From NCBI RefSeq assembly GCF_014050145.1, contig NZ_JACFYF010000007.1, positions 124,001 through 188,000 on the forward strand: 64,000 bases of DNA. The letters are read 5' to 3'. The notes beneath the pieces are model-generated. The model worked only from the letters and a program-made list of their open reading frames with translations, made no database searches and was not told the origin of the DNA. This DNA is from Vibrio marinisediminis. Its GTDB lineage: Bacteria; Pseudomonadota; Gammaproteobacteria; Enterobacterales; Vibrionaceae. Positions 62,847 through 64,000 of the stretch are shown one piece after another. How positions within the stretch are numbered: position 1 is the first letter of the stretch; every line of letters begins with the position of its first letter. The position numbers were made by a program, and so were the translations under genes.

Positions 62847-64000
62847 ATGACCCAAGAAATAGATCAAACCTCGAAGCTTAAAGTGGCTGTTGTCGGTGGC
62901 GGGATCGCAGGCGCAACCGCTGCGCTTCACCTAGCAGAGATCGGTGTTCACGTTGATCTGATCGAGAAAAATAACAGCCTAGTAAGCGGTCCGCCAATTT
63001 GTCATTTGCATGCTGGTGGTAACCTATATCGAGAAATATCGGTTGAGCAGTGCATCAACTTACTCACACAGTCGATCGAATCTGTGCGGTTATACCCTCA
63101 TACACTAAATCGTCGACCAACATTGATTGTTGTCCCTCATAGTGATGGGGGAGACCCATTGTCCCTTATTCCTCGTTTAGAGCAAATTCGAGCTGTGTAT
63201 CAATCTTTAGTCGATGCTGATCAAGGAAATGAGGTGCTCGGTGCCCCAGAAGACTATTTTAAGCTCTACCACCGAGAACAACTTCAAGCATTGAAAGATA
63301 AGCAGCAAAACACTCATCCAGTTGATTATGATGATTGGTTGATTCCTTTTGCTCAACATGTTGATCTTGATAACATAAAGTATCCAGTTGTTGCGGTGAA
63401 TGAGTTTGGTTGGAGTGTCTTTAGAATAGCCGCATCAGCAATGTTAGTGCTTGAGAAAATGCCAAACTGCAATCTAAAAACCAACACACGATTAAGTGCC
63501 ATGAATTGGGATGGCAAACAATGGTCATTGCAATTGGATAATGAAGGGCTGATCACGCACCGAGATTATGACTATGTGATTAACGCTTGTGGTTTTGAAA
63601 CTGGATTTGTTGATGATTTAGCCAATGCACCACGAAAACGAATGGTGGAATTCAAAGCCGCTTACGTTACTAAGTGGGGGCAAAATAAGCAATTATGGCC
63701 TGAAGTGATTTTCCATGGTCCGCGAGGAACGGAGAACGGTATGGCCCAATTAACGCCATACACCAATTCTGTGTTTCAACTTCACGGCATGACTCCTAAC
63801 ATCACTTTGTTTGATGGCGGACTTGTCAGTAACAATGAAGAGTCATCGCAGCCGCAATTGCCAACGCGTTTAAAAAACAAGATCATGGCTGGTTGGTCAG
63901 ATTCCGTGCGTATTGAACGTAGCGAAAAAGCGATTGAGCACATGAGCCGCTTTGTTCCTAGCTATGAAAATGCCAAAGAATTTGGTACGCCGCTATACGG
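62847..64000 (+). CDS. FAD-dependent oxidoreductase, 3' end outside the window
   Basis: ATG at 62847; the frame is open to the window end (384 codons visible, no stop). Residues 12-30 form an N-terminal dinucleotide-binding motif (KVAVVGGGIAGATAALHLAE), with Glu at the end of the second strand (VDLIEK) for the FAD ribose. YVINACGFETG near 245 is the second FAD-contact motif of D-amino-acid-oxidase-like flavoproteins. No signal peptide. Substrate unknown. A palindrome lies 28 bases before the start. No strong ribosome binding site precedes the ATG. Confidence 0.85.
   Translation, partial: MTQEIDQTSKLKVAVVGGGIAGATAALHLAEIGVHVDLIEKNNSLVSGPPICHLHAGGNLYREISVEQCINLLTQSIESVRLYPHTLNRRPTLIVVPHSDGGDPLSLIPRLEQIRAVYQSLVDADQGNEVLGAPEDYFKLYHREQLQALKDKQQNTHPVDYDDWLIPFAQHVDLDNIKYPVVAVNEFGWSVFRIAASAMLVLEKMPNCNLKTNTRLSAMNWDGKQWSLQLDNEGLITHRDYDYVINACGFETGFVDDLANAPRKRMVEFKAAYVTKWGQNKQLWPEVIFHGPRGTENGMAQLTPYTNSVFQLHGMTPNITLFDGGLVSNNEESSQPQLPTRLKNKIMAGWSDSVRIERSEKAIEHMSRFVPSYENAKEFGTPLY

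Noticed and set aside
1-64000. Mobile element, prophage, CRISPR or defence island
   Set aside because: No transposase, integrase, phage structural, cas or restriction genes, and no regularly spaced repeats were seen.

Overview
The window looks like a chromosomal segment of a marine gammaproteobacterium, almost certainly a Vibrio or a close relative. Evidence: a DUF2999 small protein, a betIBA operon fused to a choline ABC transporter (choXWV), a FabV-type enoyl reductase, gsk, CreA, a tesA/ybbA/ybbP block, DUF748, a DNA-J-related protein, and many c-di-GMP and chemotaxis genes, all with uniform moderate-to-low GC. I see no rRNA, tRNA, CRISPR array, insertion sequence or prophage. Strand switches mostly coincide with strong bidirectional hairpin terminators.

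Layout. 1-2033: two coupled genes of unknown function (the first cut by the window edge; the second DUF3726-like) and a small acidic protein. 2143-3950: the branched-chain amino acid carrier brnQ (TTG start), preceded by an overlooked 36-aa leader peptide rich in Ile/Val/Leu and two mutually exclusive hairpins, i.e. a probable attenuator. 3951-13497: DUF2999, a GAF-PAS-GGDEF-EAL protein, a 1034-aa DUF748 (AsmA-like) protein, a CatB-like acetyltransferase, an MBL-fold hydrolase, an AhpD-like protein and the pseudouridine synthase RsuA. 13588-24647: a giant one-polypeptide formate dehydrogenase, a 1678-aa Ser/Thr kinase-ATPase-GAF-GGDEF hybrid, and the aromatic amino acid exporter YddG. 25192-32058: the operon betI-betB-betA-choX-choW-choV, which imports choline and oxidises it to the osmoprotectant glycine betaine. 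It has a stable GUAA-loop hairpin between choX and choW.

32367-41223 holds two tandem, diverged paralogues of LapA-like type I-secreted adhesins. Each has an N-terminal retention module, a TAAG motif at residue 90-98 resembling a LapG protease site, and a C-terminal type I secretion signal; no secretion or LapD/LapG genes lie nearby. 41316-51584: two chemoreceptors, two HAD phosphatases, gsk, creA, a periplasmic-sensor HD-GYP protein and a short zinc-ribbon protein. 51894-57367: cutA, a DUF2238 membrane protein, a 64-nt hairpin element, a DNA-J-related co-chaperone, an ABC-class ATPase and a GAF-GGDEF-EAL protein. 57572-64000: a divergent FabV, tesA and ybbA-ybbP divergently arranged with overlapping start codons, and an FAD-dependent oxidoreductase running off the right edge.

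Two themes link the region. The first is osmolyte and amino-acid transport under local control (BetI, the brnQ leader, the choX-choW hairpin). The second is c-di-GMP-linked surface behaviour: one diguanylate cyclase with an intact GGEEF motif, two EAL proteins with degenerate GGDEF motifs, one HD-GYP protein, two chemoreceptors and two adhesins of the class that LapD/LapG normally release under c-di-GMP control. The most interesting local signals are the brnQ leader/attenuator, the tandem adhesins and the 52825-52888 hairpin.
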